Below are positions 1 to 6,669 of a stretch of 64,000 nt of DNA, piece after piece. The stretch comes from UBA7359 sp963976795. GTDB lineage: Bacteria > Pseudomonadota > Gammaproteobacteria > Eutrophobiales > Eutrophobiaceae. Within the stretch, counting starts at the first letter, position 1, and each line of letters opens with the position of its first letter. The notes beneath the pieces were generated by a model. That model did no database searches, was not told the DNA's origin, and was given only the letters and a program-made list of their open reading frames with translations. The stretch lies in assembly GCA_963976795.1 (NCBI GenBank), contig CAXBLT010000001.1, positions 1 to 64,000 on the forward strand, read 5' to 3'. A program made the position numbers and the translations under genes.

Positions 1-27
1 TATAAGACTTGAATCGGCATTTTATTA

Positions 28-55
28 ATTTAACATAATATACATTATGCGCAGT
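28..55. other. dif site, left end of the integrated microvirus (attL)
   Basis: A 28-bp site with the architecture of the chromosome dimer resolution site. The XerD half is ATTTAACATAA, the central spacer TATACA, and the XerC half TTATGCGCAGT. It matches the E. coli dif site, as I recall it, at all but the last two bases. A second copy at 4981-5008 has the same spacer and XerC half, so these are the two ends of an Xer-integrated element. Only 27 bp of flanking chromosome is visible to its left. XerC/XerD normally act here to resolve chromosome dimers, and gokushovirus prophages are known to integrate at dif. By the crossover logic the canonical XerD half here should be the original host half. 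Confidence 0.93.
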
Positions 56-92
56 TAGCATAATAACTCTTTTAAAAACAAGGAGATATATT

Positions 93-254
93 ATGGAGAA
101 ATTAAACATGTTCCAACTTATAAAACTAGGATATGCCATTGTTCAATGGTATCAAAAAGCATCAGAAGACGGAAAAATAACAAAACAAGAAATACTCGAA
201 TTAATAAATCAAGTCCTTGAGCCAGATATGTTTAACATAGATATCAAATTATAA
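93..254 (+). CDS. Small phage protein of unknown function (53 aa)
   Basis: A 53-residue ORF that is the first gene inside the left dif site. It starts at ATG 93 behind a strong Shine-Dalgarno (AAGGAG at 80-85). The peptide starts with a moderately hydrophobic amphipathic stretch (MFQLIKLGYAIVQWY) followed by a charged segment ending in acidic residues. There is no clear transmembrane helix, cysteine motif or catalytic pattern, and I do not recognise the family. It lies 10 bp upstream of the M15-type peptidase gene and is probably cotranscribed. A role alongside the peptidase (lysis, or control of lysogeny) is only a guess from position. The good ribosome site and phage-like codon use support a real gene. 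Confidence 0.7.
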   Translation: MEKLNMFQLIKLGYAIVQWYQKASEDGKITKQEILELINQVLEPDMFNIDIKL

Positions 255-264
255 GGACATAAAA

Positions 265-579
265 ATGGAAATAAACTTCAAAGAAGGAACACCATTCAGA
301 GAACTTAAACCTATTACATACGAAGCAATATTCGTATGCGCTCAGGTATTCAACAAGAAACAACTACCGCTAGTAATAACAGCAACTACAGACGGTGAAC
401 ATATGGAAAATTCATTCCATTACACTGGTGAAGCATTCGACATAAGAATACGTCGACTCACGGTAGTAGAACAAATATCCATTTTCAATCAAATAACACG
501 CGAATTACAACAACTAAGCCGCTGCTTTCAAACCGTATTAGAAGAAGACCACATACACGTCGAATTCGACTGGAGATAA
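265..579 (+). CDS. Phage peptidoglycan peptidase, M15 (D-Ala-D-Ala carboxypeptidase-like) family
   Basis: A 104-aa protein with the zinc ligand pattern of peptidase family M15. H52 and D59 lie in the HxxxxxxD arrangement within SFHYTGEAFDIR, and H96/H98 lie in DHIHVEF near the C-terminus. Family members cleave peptide cross-bridges in peptidoglycan. Small M15 proteins are found in some gokushoviruses as presumed lysis or entry enzymes. There is no signal peptide, so reaching the periplasm would need a partner or virion delivery. It starts at ATG 265 behind an AAGGA motif and is followed after 14 bp by an inverted repeat. The fold assignment is fairly secure. Whether it acts in host lysis or genome entry is inference. 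Confidence 0.85.
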   Translation: MEINFKEGTPFRELKPITYEAIFVCAQVFNKKQLPLVITATTDGEHMENSFHYTGEAFDIRIRRLTVVEQISIFNQITRELQQLSRCFQTVLEEDHIHVEFDWR

Positions 580-593
580 GAATCCACAAAAAA

Positions 594-632
594 GAGACCC
601 TTAAAAATAAAAATCCATTTATGGAGGGTCTC
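594..632 (-). terminator. Long-stem hairpin between peptidase and VP8, terminator-like on the minus strand
   Basis: GAGACCCT at 594-601 pairs with AGGGTCTC at 625-632, an 8-bp perfect stem with a loop of 23 nt. Inside the loop CCAT and ATGG (614-623) can form a second small stem. Read on the minus strand the stem is followed by six T residues (588-593 as A on +), the form of a leftward intrinsic terminator. On + there is no T-run, so it should not stop the phage operon there. Because the virion genome is single-stranded, the hairpin could instead serve replication or packaging. Confidence 0.5.
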
Positions 633-679
633 GCTACCAACAAATTATGCAATCAATTTTTAAAATCAAAAGGTGAATT

Positions 680-796
680 ATGAAACGTCATAAAATGTCA
701 AAACGCATATCACGTAATAAATTCAAAAAAACAGCAGGACGAGTACATAAGTCCAACTTCTACAACCCAATCATGCGTGGTGGAACACGCTTATAA
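680..796 (+). CDS. Gokushovirus VP8, small basic DNA-binding protein (J-like)
   Basis: A 38-aa protein that is almost entirely basic or aromatic. It begins MKRHKMSKRISRNKF and ends in an MRGGTRL-type tail, the hallmark pattern of gokushovirus VP8/ORF8 proteins. These fill the role of phiX174 protein J, neutralising the ssDNA genome during packaging and lining the inside of the capsid. The start is ATG 680 behind AAGGTG. The TAA stop ends at 796 and the VP4 ATG follows directly at 797, so translation is probably coupled. It is shorter than usual gene-calling cut-offs but is clearly real from its sequence pattern and its place in the gene order. Confidence 0.9.
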   Translation: MKRHKMSKRISRNKFKKTAGRVHKSNFYNPIMRGGTRL

Positions 797-1735
797 ATGC
801 CCTGCTATAACCCATTAGACGCATACATCGGCAATGGCAAAACAGAAAACGGGAAAAAAAACATCGTATGGAAACGCACATACGGTGTTACCCCTATCCA
901 ATTACCATGCGGACAATGCATCGGATGCAGACTTAACCGCTCTATCATGTGGGCTACTAGATGCATGCACGAAGCACAACTCTATGAAGATAACTGCTTT
1001 ATCACGCTCACATTCGATGAAGAACATCTCCCTAATGACTACTCCCTTAATCATGACTACTTTCAAAAATTCATGAAAAGACTACGCAAAGAAATAGCAC
1101 CACAAAAAGTTCGCTACTTCATGTGCGGCGAATACGGGGACGACTCATGGAGACCACACTTTCACGCTATCCTATTCAACTACAACTTCCCCGACAAAGT
1201 AAAATATACAGTCGGAGACTCAGAAAACCCCTACTTCATATCAGAACAACTCTATAGACTATGGCCTTATGGCTTTCACCTAATAGGAGAATGCGCATTC
1301 GATACAGCAGCCTATGTAGCAAGATACTGCGTTAAAAAAATAACAGGAGACGAAGCAGAAGCACACTACAACAGAATAATTACAGACTGGAACGAAGTAA
1401 CAGGAGAAATAACATTCATAAAAGAAGTAGAACTAACACCAGAATACGCTCGTATGTCAACTAACCCTGGCATCGGCAAAGACTGGTACGAAAAATTCAA
1501 ATCAGACCTCTACCCTTCAGACTTTATAGTAACTAACGAAGGCAAAAAAGTATCAATACCACACTATTACGACAAACTTCTAGAACGTGAAGACGAGTAT
1601 CAACTTAAACAACAAAAAGAAGCCCGCAAAATGGCGGCAAAATTAAACTCCCAAGAAACTACCCGCGACAGATTACTTGCAAGAGAATTCTGTAAAAAAC
1701 AACAAATCATTAACCTTAAGAGGAATAAACAATGA
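797..1735 (+). CDS. Gokushovirus VP4, rolling-circle replication initiator (HUH endonuclease)
   Basis: A 312-aa Rep protein. An N-terminal cysteine cluster PCGQCIGC (residues 37-44) is typical of gokushovirus VP4. The HUH metal-binding motif is in RPHFHAILF (H121, H123). The catalytic tyrosine motif is AAYVARYCVKK with Y173 and Y177 four apart, the two-tyrosine arrangement also seen in phiX174 protein A. Family members nick the double-stranded replicative form and drive rolling-circle synthesis of the viral strand. The C-terminal ~60 residues are Lys/Gln rich and poorly structured. Its TGA stop overlaps the ATG of the next gene (ATGA at 1732-1735), indicating translational coupling. All catalytic residues are present. 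Confidence 0.95.
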   Translation: MPCYNPLDAYIGNGKTENGKKNIVWKRTYGVTPIQLPCGQCIGCRLNRSIMWATRCMHEAQLYEDNCFITLTFDEEHLPNDYSLNHDYFQKFMKRLRKEIAPQKVRYFMCGEYGDDSWRPHFHAILFNYNFPDKVKYTVGDSENPYFISEQLYRLWPYGFHLIGECAFDTAAYVARYCVKKITGDEAEAHYNRIITDWNEVTGEITFIKEVELTPEYARMSTNPGIGKDWYEKFKSDLYPSDFIVTNEGKKVSIPHYYDKLLEREDEYQLKQQKEARKMAAKLNSQETTRDRLLAREFCKKQQIINLKRNKQ

Positions 1736-1992
1736 AAACAAAACTATATGCAGTTCATGACTCAGTCGCATCAGTATATGGACAAGTATTTCAACTACTC
1801 AACGACGATATAGCTAAACGTACATTAATACCAGTAGTTAATAATCCAGAACACAACTATGGTATGTTCCCAAAAGACTACACACTCTATTCACTCGGTA
1901 TATACGACGATGAAATCGGTACTATAGAAATAGAGCAACATGAAATATGCAACCTATCAGAACTTGTTCAGGAGAATAACAATGGCGTTTAA
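1732..1992 (+). CDS. Gokushovirus VP5-like nonstructural protein
   Basis: An 86-aa protein starting with the ATGA overlap at the end of the Rep gene and ending 11 nt inside the capsid gene. Position between VP4 and VP1, size, and the sequence pattern (an N-terminal KLYAVHDSVASVYGQVF stretch, then a YSLGIYDDEIGTIE core and an acidic end) match the VP5 family of gokushoviruses. VP5 is thought to influence ssDNA synthesis or its balance with packaging. The family's biochemistry is poorly known. No enzyme motif is visible. Double overlap with both neighbours shows tight packing typical of these phages. Confidence 0.85.
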   Translation: MKTKLYAVHDSVASVYGQVFQLLNDDIAKRTLIPVVNNPEHNYGMFPKDYTLYSLGIYDDEIGTIEIEQHEICNLSELVQENNNGV

Positions 1993-3580
1993 AAACAAAT
2001 CAGTAATGACGAACCGTTTCGCTCAAACGCCTAACGTAAAAATACCGCGTTCATCATTCGACCGTTCACACGGACACAAAACAACTATTGACGTGGACTA
2101 CCTCTACCCTATTTACATAGACGAAGCACTCCCCGGAGACACATTCAACTTAAACATGACAGGCTTCGCAAGACTTAATACACCTATCGACCCAATCATG
2201 GACAACATGTTCATGGAAACCTTCTTCTTTGAAGTACCAATGCGAATAGTATGGGACAACTTCCGTAAATTCATGGGAGAAAGATACCCAGACCCAGACA
2301 GTTCAATCGACTACACAGTACCTCAAGCGGTAGCAACAGACACATCAAACAATGTCGGCGGCTTATCTGATTACATGGGTATACCAACTAACATAGATGG
2401 CCTCTCCTATTCCAACTTATTCCACAGAGCTTATAACCTAGTATGGAACGAATGGTTCCGCGACCAAAACTTACAAGATTCAGTCACAGTAGACACCGGA
2501 GACGGACCAGACACACCAGCAAACTACGTACTTAAAAAAGCAAATAAAAAACACGATTACTTTACCGCATCATTACCGTGGCCTCAAAAAGGCGACTCAG
2601 TAGACCTACCACTCGGAACTGCAGCACCAGTTACAGGTATAGGTAAAACAAATCAAACATGGACTACAGGTTCAAGCCCAGTATATGAAACAAACGGCAC
2701 TGGCACTACAGACTACACAGCAGGATGGTCAACTACATCAACGGCAGGCGATAACCATTGGAAAATCGAGGAAGACCCAAACAACACAGGATTCCCCGGC
2801 ATATATGCTGACTTATCAAAAGCAACAGCAGCAACAATCAACCAACTAAGAGAAGCATTTCAAATCCAAAAACTACTAGAGAGGGACGCACGTGGTGGAA
2901 CAAGATACATTGAAATTATTCGAAGTCATTTCTCAGTTACTTCACCAGATGGACGAGCATGGAGACCGGTATATCTTGGCGGTGGCCGCTCTAATGTTAA
3001 CATCACACCAATTGCTCAAACTAGCTCGACTGATACAACAACACCGCAAGGCAATCTGGCTGCGATGGGTACTTCGCTGCTTGACAATCACGGCTTTACT
3101 AAATCATTTACTGAGCACAGTATTATTATTGGTCTGGTTACTGTAAGAGCAGACTTAACCTACCAACAAGGTCTCAACAGAATGTTTTCAAGGTCAACAC
3201 GATATGATTATTACTGGCCTTCCCTATCACAAATCGGAGAACAAGCCGTACTCAACAAAGAAATCTACGCACAAGGTACTTCAGCAGACGATGATGTATT
3301 CGGCTACCAGGAACGCTATGCGGAATACCGATACAAGCCTTCACTGATAACCGGAAAAATGCGAAGCGATGCCGCTCAACCACTCGACTCATGGCATCTA
3401 TCAGAAGAATTCGGCTCCCTACCCGCTCTAAACTCAACATTCATTGAAAGCAACACACCTATAGACAGAGTAGTAGCAGTCACAGATGAACCTGACTTCC
3501 TCTTAGACACTTACTTCAAAGTCAAAACAGCCCGACCTATGCCCTTATATGGCATACCCGGCATGATAGACCACTTTTAA
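1982..3580 (+). CDS. Gokushovirus VP1, major capsid protein
   Basis: A 532-aa major capsid protein (F-like, single jelly roll). I start it at ATG 1982 (MAFKNKS) because a CAGGAG ribosome site lies just upstream; an in-frame ATG at 1940 would add 14 unconserved residues. Family signatures include an N-terminal RSSFDRSHGHKTT, the PIDPIMDNMFMETFFFEVP segment and WDNFRKFMGE. Further on come the INQLREAFQIQKLLERDARG region and SPDGRAWRPVYLGGG. Between about residues 170 and 290 lies a Gly/Thr/Ser-rich stretch in the position of the variable insertion that forms the threefold spikes in gokushoviruses. It overlaps VP2 by one base (TAATG). Codon choice shifts from about 2890 to 3180, which may reflect recombination. 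Confidence 0.97.
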   Translation: MAFKNKSVMTNRFAQTPNVKIPRSSFDRSHGHKTTIDVDYLYPIYIDEALPGDTFNLNMTGFARLNTPIDPIMDNMFMETFFFEVPMRIVWDNFRKFMGERYPDPDSSIDYTVPQAVATDTSNNVGGLSDYMGIPTNIDGLSYSNLFHRAYNLVWNEWFRDQNLQDSVTVDTGDGPDTPANYVLKKANKKHDYFTASLPWPQKGDSVDLPLGTAAPVTGIGKTNQTWTTGSSPVYETNGTGTTDYTAGWSTTSTAGDNHWKIEEDPNNTGFPGIYADLSKATAATINQLREAFQIQKLLERDARGGTRYIEIIRSHFSVTSPDGRAWRPVYLGGGRSNVNITPIAQTSSTDTTTPQGNLAAMGTSLLDNHGFTKSFTEHSIIIGLVTVRADLTYQQGLNRMFSRSTRYDYYWPSLSQIGEQAVLNKEIYAQGTSADDDVFGYQERYAEYRYKPSLITGKMRSDAAQPLDSWHLSEEFGSLPALNSTFIESNTPIDRVVAVTDEPDFLLDTYFKVKTARPMPLYGIPGMIDHF

Positions 3581-4326
3581 TGGGCTTTTTCTCAGGAATT
3601 GGAGATTTCCTTAAAGATAACGTTGGCTCCTTAATTGGAGCTGGCGCATCTCTATATGGTGGAGAATCAAGAAACCAAGCACAGGAGGCACAATCAGCAC
3701 AACAAATGGCATTTCAAGAAAGAATGTCAAATACAGCACATCAACGACAAATCAAAGACTTAAAAGCTGCAGGACTTAATCCAATACTCTCAGCTAAATA
3801 TGGAGGTGCATCATCACCGCTAGGCTCACAAGCTCAAATACAAGACGCTATATCACCAGCAGTATCAACAGCATTTCAAAGTAAAATGATTCAAGCCCAA
3901 GTAACAAAAGCTAAAGCAGAAGCTGTCAAAGCAACAGCAGAAGCAGACAATGCTAAATCTCAAAACGCTAACATTCCTAAACAAGGTGTCTTACTTGACC
4001 AACAAGCCAAAAACACAAAAGCAGATACACGCAAGAAAATAGGAGAAATACTTAACTTAAGGTCTATAGAAACTAAATTAAAATCAGAAACACAAAATAA
4101 TTACGAAACCCGTGTGCTCAAAAAACAAGAGCAAATACTTAACGTGTTAGAGACCGAAATAAAGAATACAGCAGACCAGACTGCAAAAGAAAACCTAACC
4201 CAGCTAAAAACAAGATTAGCCAGGTTAAAAGCAGACGAAGAATTTTATGAGACTGCAGGACCAATAATGAAATGGATAGACAAAATATTAACAGGTAGTT
4301 CAACTGTAAAATCATTAATTAAATAA
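3580..4326 (+). CDS. Gokushovirus VP2, DNA pilot / minor spike protein
   Basis: A 248-aa minor virion protein of the phiX174 H-like class. The N-terminus (MGFFSGIGDFLKDNVGSLIGAGASLYGG) is a Gly-rich amphipathic or membrane-active segment. Residues 45-80 carry the strongly conserved block FQERMSNTAHQRQIKDLKAA then GLNPILSAKYGGASSP. The remaining 150 residues are Ala/Lys/Gln-rich with strong coiled-coil character, fitting a helical tube that conducts DNA across the host envelope. The ATG overlaps the capsid stop codon by one base. Length is a little under that of many homologues but both conserved ends of the protein are present. Confidence 0.95.
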   Translation: MGFFSGIGDFLKDNVGSLIGAGASLYGGESRNQAQEAQSAQQMAFQERMSNTAHQRQIKDLKAAGLNPILSAKYGGASSPLGSQAQIQDAISPAVSTAFQSKMIQAQVTKAKAEAVKATAEADNAKSQNANIPKQGVLLDQQAKNTKADTRKKIGEILNLRSIETKLKSETQNNYETRVLKKQEQILNVLETEIKNTADQTAKENLTQLKTRLARLKADEEFYETAGPIMKWIDKILTGSSTVKSLIK

Positions 4327-4339
4327 TAGGAGAAAAACA

Positions 4340-4777
4340 ATGCAATTTCAAACACCATACAACTATGCAGATAAAATACGCATTCAAACTATCAACAACG
4401 AACCATCAATGACAAAACAAGCATTAAAAGACAATGCAGACATCAATAAAATAATAAAACGCTATAACAAAACTGGCGTATTACAAAACATGAAAGAATT
4501 CGAAGGTCAATATGGAGACTTCGATTCAAAAGACTTTCACGACGCCATGAACGTCGTAGCAGAAGCAAATACCCTATTCGAGCAAGTACCAAGCGAAATA
4601 CGCGCACAATTCAAAAACGACCCAGGAGACTTCATAGACTTCGCAACAAACGAAGAAAACCACGACCAAATGGCCGAATGGGGTCTCGCAATACCAAAAG
4701 TAGATAAAACCCCAGCACCTCTTCAAGTAGAGGTAATAAATCAACAAGAAAACTTAGACGATTTGGCATCACAATAG
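4340..4777 (+). CDS. Gokushovirus VP3, internal scaffolding protein
   Basis: A 145-aa protein in the position and with the features of VP3, the B-like internal scaffold. It is hydrophilic and lacks cysteines. It carries the family-type stretch SMTKQALKDNADINKIIKRY followed by GQYGDFDSKDFHDAMN, with a moderately conserved acidic helix region after it. It would assist assembly of pentamers into procapsids and be released as DNA enters. The start is ATG 4340 behind AGGAGAAA, 13 bp after VP2. It is the last gene, followed at 4796 by an intrinsic terminator. Confidence 0.92.
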   Translation: MQFQTPYNYADKIRIQTINNEPSMTKQALKDNADINKIIKRYNKTGVLQNMKEFEGQYGDFDSKDFHDAMNVVAEANTLFEQVPSEIRAQFKNDPGDFIDFATNEENHDQMAEWGLAIPKVDKTPAPLQVEVINQQENLDDLASQ

Positions 4778-4795
4778 ATAAACGTCTACAAACAT

Positions 4796-4823
4796 AAAAA
4801 AAGCCTCGAAAGAGGCTTTTTTT
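4796..4823 (+). terminator. Rho-independent terminator ending the phage operon
   Basis: GCCTC (4803-4807), a GAAA tetraloop, GAGGC (4812-4816) and then seven T residues. The upstream A-run can extend the stem by pairing with the T-run. It lies 18 bp after the VP3 stop and would end the single + transcript of the phage. The form is classical. Confidence 0.92.
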
Positions 4824-4840
4824 ACGCCTAAAATAAAAAA

Positions 4841-4920
4841 GGAACAGTTCCCCACTTGAAGTAACTGTTCCCACTGACACCAAAGTGTCAAGAAATCGAT
4901 TTTTGAGGCATTTCGCGAAA
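4841..4920. other. Hairpin cluster in the phage noncoding region
   Basis: Three adjacent inverted repeats lie between the terminator and the right dif site. GGAACAGTT (4841-4849) pairs with AACTGTTCC (4863-4871). TGACAC (4875-4880) pairs with GTGTCA (4885-4890) across a CAAA loop. A 10-bp palindrome TTTCGCGAAA sits at 4911-4920. Such clusters in ssDNA phages can serve complementary-strand synthesis or packaging, but no sequence here identifies which. There is no coding potential I trust in 4824-4980. Confidence 0.6.
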
Positions 4921-4980
4921 AAATAGATAGACAAGCGCAGCGCGTCAGTTATAATTCTAAAAGAGACATAAGTATTTGTT

Positions 4981-5008
4981 ATTTAACACTTTATACATTA
5001 TGCGCAGT
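4981..5008. other. dif-like site, right end of the integrated microvirus (attR)
   Basis: The second Xer site has XerD half ATTTAACACTT, spacer TATACA and XerC half TTATGCGCAGT. Spacer and XerC half are identical to the left copy. The XerD half differs at its three inner bases (CTT rather than TAA). In an Xer integration the right-hand XerD half derives from the circular phage, so CTT is probably the attP version. The degenerate inner XerD bases may weaken this site for dimer resolution and leave the left site as the working dif. Confidence 0.9.
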
Positions 5009-5032
5009 ATAGTGATGTGTGTTGCTGACAGG

Positions 5033-5471
5033 TCACTTCTTCAAATCCTGTGAAAGCACCGATTCTATTGCGTTAGACCGCGCATCGAAAAACTCTGTTG
5101 CCATATTCTTCTTCTTTTTGTTTGAGGTTTCGAGTAATTGTTCAAGGGCTTTATCGGAGTCAAAAAGATCCTTTATAGGATCTACAAAGTTCTTAACCGT
5201 TATTGCTGAACCACCAGTTTGTACACGTTCTAGTTCTTGTGTTTCGAATACTTGAGAGTAATTATCTAATTTATTTTCTAGTTTGTAATAGTCTTGTTTA
5301 ATTAAAATCGACTTCTTGTTTGCAATTTGAGTTCAAACTTTGAGCAGGTAAATTGGTGAAGTGTTTCTGCCCTTTTTCGTCAATACACTGGTAAAACTCG
5401 ACTGCATAAGATTGGTTTGAAAACAACACCGAAAGGCCAATAAATAATATTTTCATAAGCTTAGCTTTCAT
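5033..5471 (-). pseudogene. Frameshifted small exported DUF4124-like protein
   Basis: The 5' part (5471 to 5298) encodes 57 residues. It has a clear signal peptide (MKAKLMKILFIGLSVLFSNQSYA) and then VEFYQCIDEKGQKHFTNLP, which resembles the start of DUF4124 proteins. It stops at TAA 5298-5300. In the next frame an open stretch continues without a gap (IKQDYYKLENKLDNYSQVF and on to LSQDLKK) to a TGA at 5033-5035. Together they would make a protein of about 135-140 residues. A one-base change at an AT-rich run (TTTTAATTAAA) explains the break. It ends 25 bp from the dif site. Function is unknown. It could also be two separate small genes, but the continuity favours a decayed gene or a sequencing error. 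Confidence 0.6.
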
Positions 5472-5528
5472 TTCTTTTTCTTTATATTATAAATAATACA
5501 CGATAAATACAGGTAATCACCCTAAATC

Positions 5529-6668
5529 ATGTCCATTGAAAACATGTTCCAAATAGAATTTCCGCTGCATGACAATATCGTTTACTTAAATCATGCGGCA
5601 GTGTCGCCATGGCCAATGCGTACTACAGAGGCAGTTAATCAGTTTGCTAGAGAAAATACACTGCTAGGAGCAACAAATTACCTCATATGGTTAGAGAAAG
5701 AAGCCGAGCTACGTGGACAGTTGAAACGCTTGATAAACGCCCCTTCTGTAAACGATATATCCTTGTTAAAAAACACGTCAGAGGCCTTATCAGTCGTAGC
5801 GGAAGGCATAGATTGGAAAACTGGGGATAATATCGTAAGTTCTGATGAAGAATTCCCTTCCAATAGGCTGCCTTGGCTAGCACAGGCGAAAAATGGCGTC
5901 GAATTTCGTGAGGTAAACCTTTCTATGGACGCATCTCCAGAAGAAGCCTTAATCTCTGCATGTGATAGAAATACTCGAGTATTAACAATAAGTTCCGTTC
6001 AGTATGGGACGGGTAAATGCCCGAACTTAACAATTCTCGGAAATTATTGTCATGCAAACAATATATTGTTTTGCGTTGATGCGATTCAAAGTTTAGGTGC
6101 CTTCCCTTTTGATTGTCAGACCATAAAAGCCGATTTTGTCATGGCAGACGCCCACAAATGGATGTTAGGACCCGAAGGGATTGCATTATTTTATTGCAAG
6201 GCCGAAATTAGAGATTCATTAAGCTTGCATCAGTATGGCTGGCATATGCTCAAGGATGTCGGGAATTATGACTCTAAGGAGATAGAATATGCTGACACAG
6301 GTCGTCGCTTTGAATGTGGGAGTCCCAATATGCTTGGAATTCACGCATTATCGGCCAGTCTATCCTTGATAGAAGAAATAGGCATGGAGAAGATATCTAC
6401 TAATATTATTAATAATGTTAGCTATCTTATTGATAAGTTAAGGGATATTCCTGGCGTAGTCTTTGTTTCTCCAACAACTAAACCACATTATGCGGGCATA
6501 GTAACATTCAGGATTGAAGGTATTAGTATGCCGCAACTTTATTCTAAGTTGATGAAAAATAAGCTAATATGTGCAAATCGCGCTGGTGGTATAAGGTTTT
6601 CACCCCATTTTTATACGAGTAGAGAAAGTATAGATAAATCACTTGAGATACTATCGCTTTCTATTTGA
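5529..6668 (+). CDS. Class V aminotransferase (cysteine desulfurase / selenocysteine lyase-like fold)
   Basis: A 379-aa PLP enzyme of fold type I, class V. The N-terminal YLNHAAVSPWP segment, the cofactor-binding VDAIQSLGAFP (D184, Q187) and the PLP lysine in ADAHKWMLGPEG (K210) are all present. The small C-terminal domain ends near RFSPHFYTS. This places it with CsdA/isopenicillin-N-epimerase-like proteins. It lacks an obvious catalytic loop cysteine of the SufS/IscS type, so true desulfurase activity is uncertain and the substrate is unknown. It stands alone on + between the dif region and the convergent tatD operon, with a weak ribosome site. Its nearest partner genes give no pathway clue. 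Confidence 0.8.
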   Translation: MSIENMFQIEFPLHDNIVYLNHAAVSPWPMRTTEAVNQFARENTLLGATNYLIWLEKEAELRGQLKRLINAPSVNDISLLKNTSEALSVVAEGIDWKTGDNIVSSDEEFPSNRLPWLAQAKNGVEFREVNLSMDASPEEALISACDRNTRVLTISSVQYGTGKCPNLTILGNYCHANNILFCVDAIQSLGAFPFDCQTIKADFVMADAHKWMLGPEGIALFYCKAEIRDSLSLHQYGWHMLKDVGNYDSKEIEYADTGRRFECGSPNMLGIHALSASLSLIEEIGMEKISTNIINNVSYLIDKLRDIPGVVFVSPTTKPHYAGIVTFRIEGISMPQLYSKLMKNKLICANRAGGIRFSPHFYTSRESIDKSLEILSLSI

Positions 6669-6669
6669 T

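Larger units (their letters stand above)
28..5008 (+). mobile_element. Gokushovirus-like Microviridae prophage integrated at dif
   Basis: A complete integrated ssDNA phage bounded by two dif-type repeats, with a repeat-to-repeat unit of 4953 bp, in the usual genome size range for gokushoviruses. All genes lie on +. They include recognisable VP8 (J-like basic protein), VP4 (HUH rolling-circle initiator), VP5, VP1 (major capsid), VP2 (pilot) and VP3 (scaffold), plus an M15-type peptidase and a 53-aa ORF. No integrase is encoded, which agrees with capture of host XerC/XerD. Codons are A-rich and differ from the flanking chromosome. No frame is broken in the core genes, so the element looks excisable and functional. 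Activity itself cannot be seen from sequence. Confidence 0.95.

Noticed and set aside
2892..3146. 84-aa frame inside the capsid gene
   Set aside because: It lies fully within VP1 in another frame. It arises from the local codon-use shift and has no family pattern.
4632..4934. 100-aa open frame on the minus strand across the end of VP3 and the noncoding region
   Set aside because: It runs antisense to a conserved phage gene, has no ribosome site, and spans the terminator and hairpins.
5019..5255. 78-aa + strand frame next to attR
   Set aside because: It is the shadow of the frameshifted minus-strand gene, which has a convincing signal peptide and domain.
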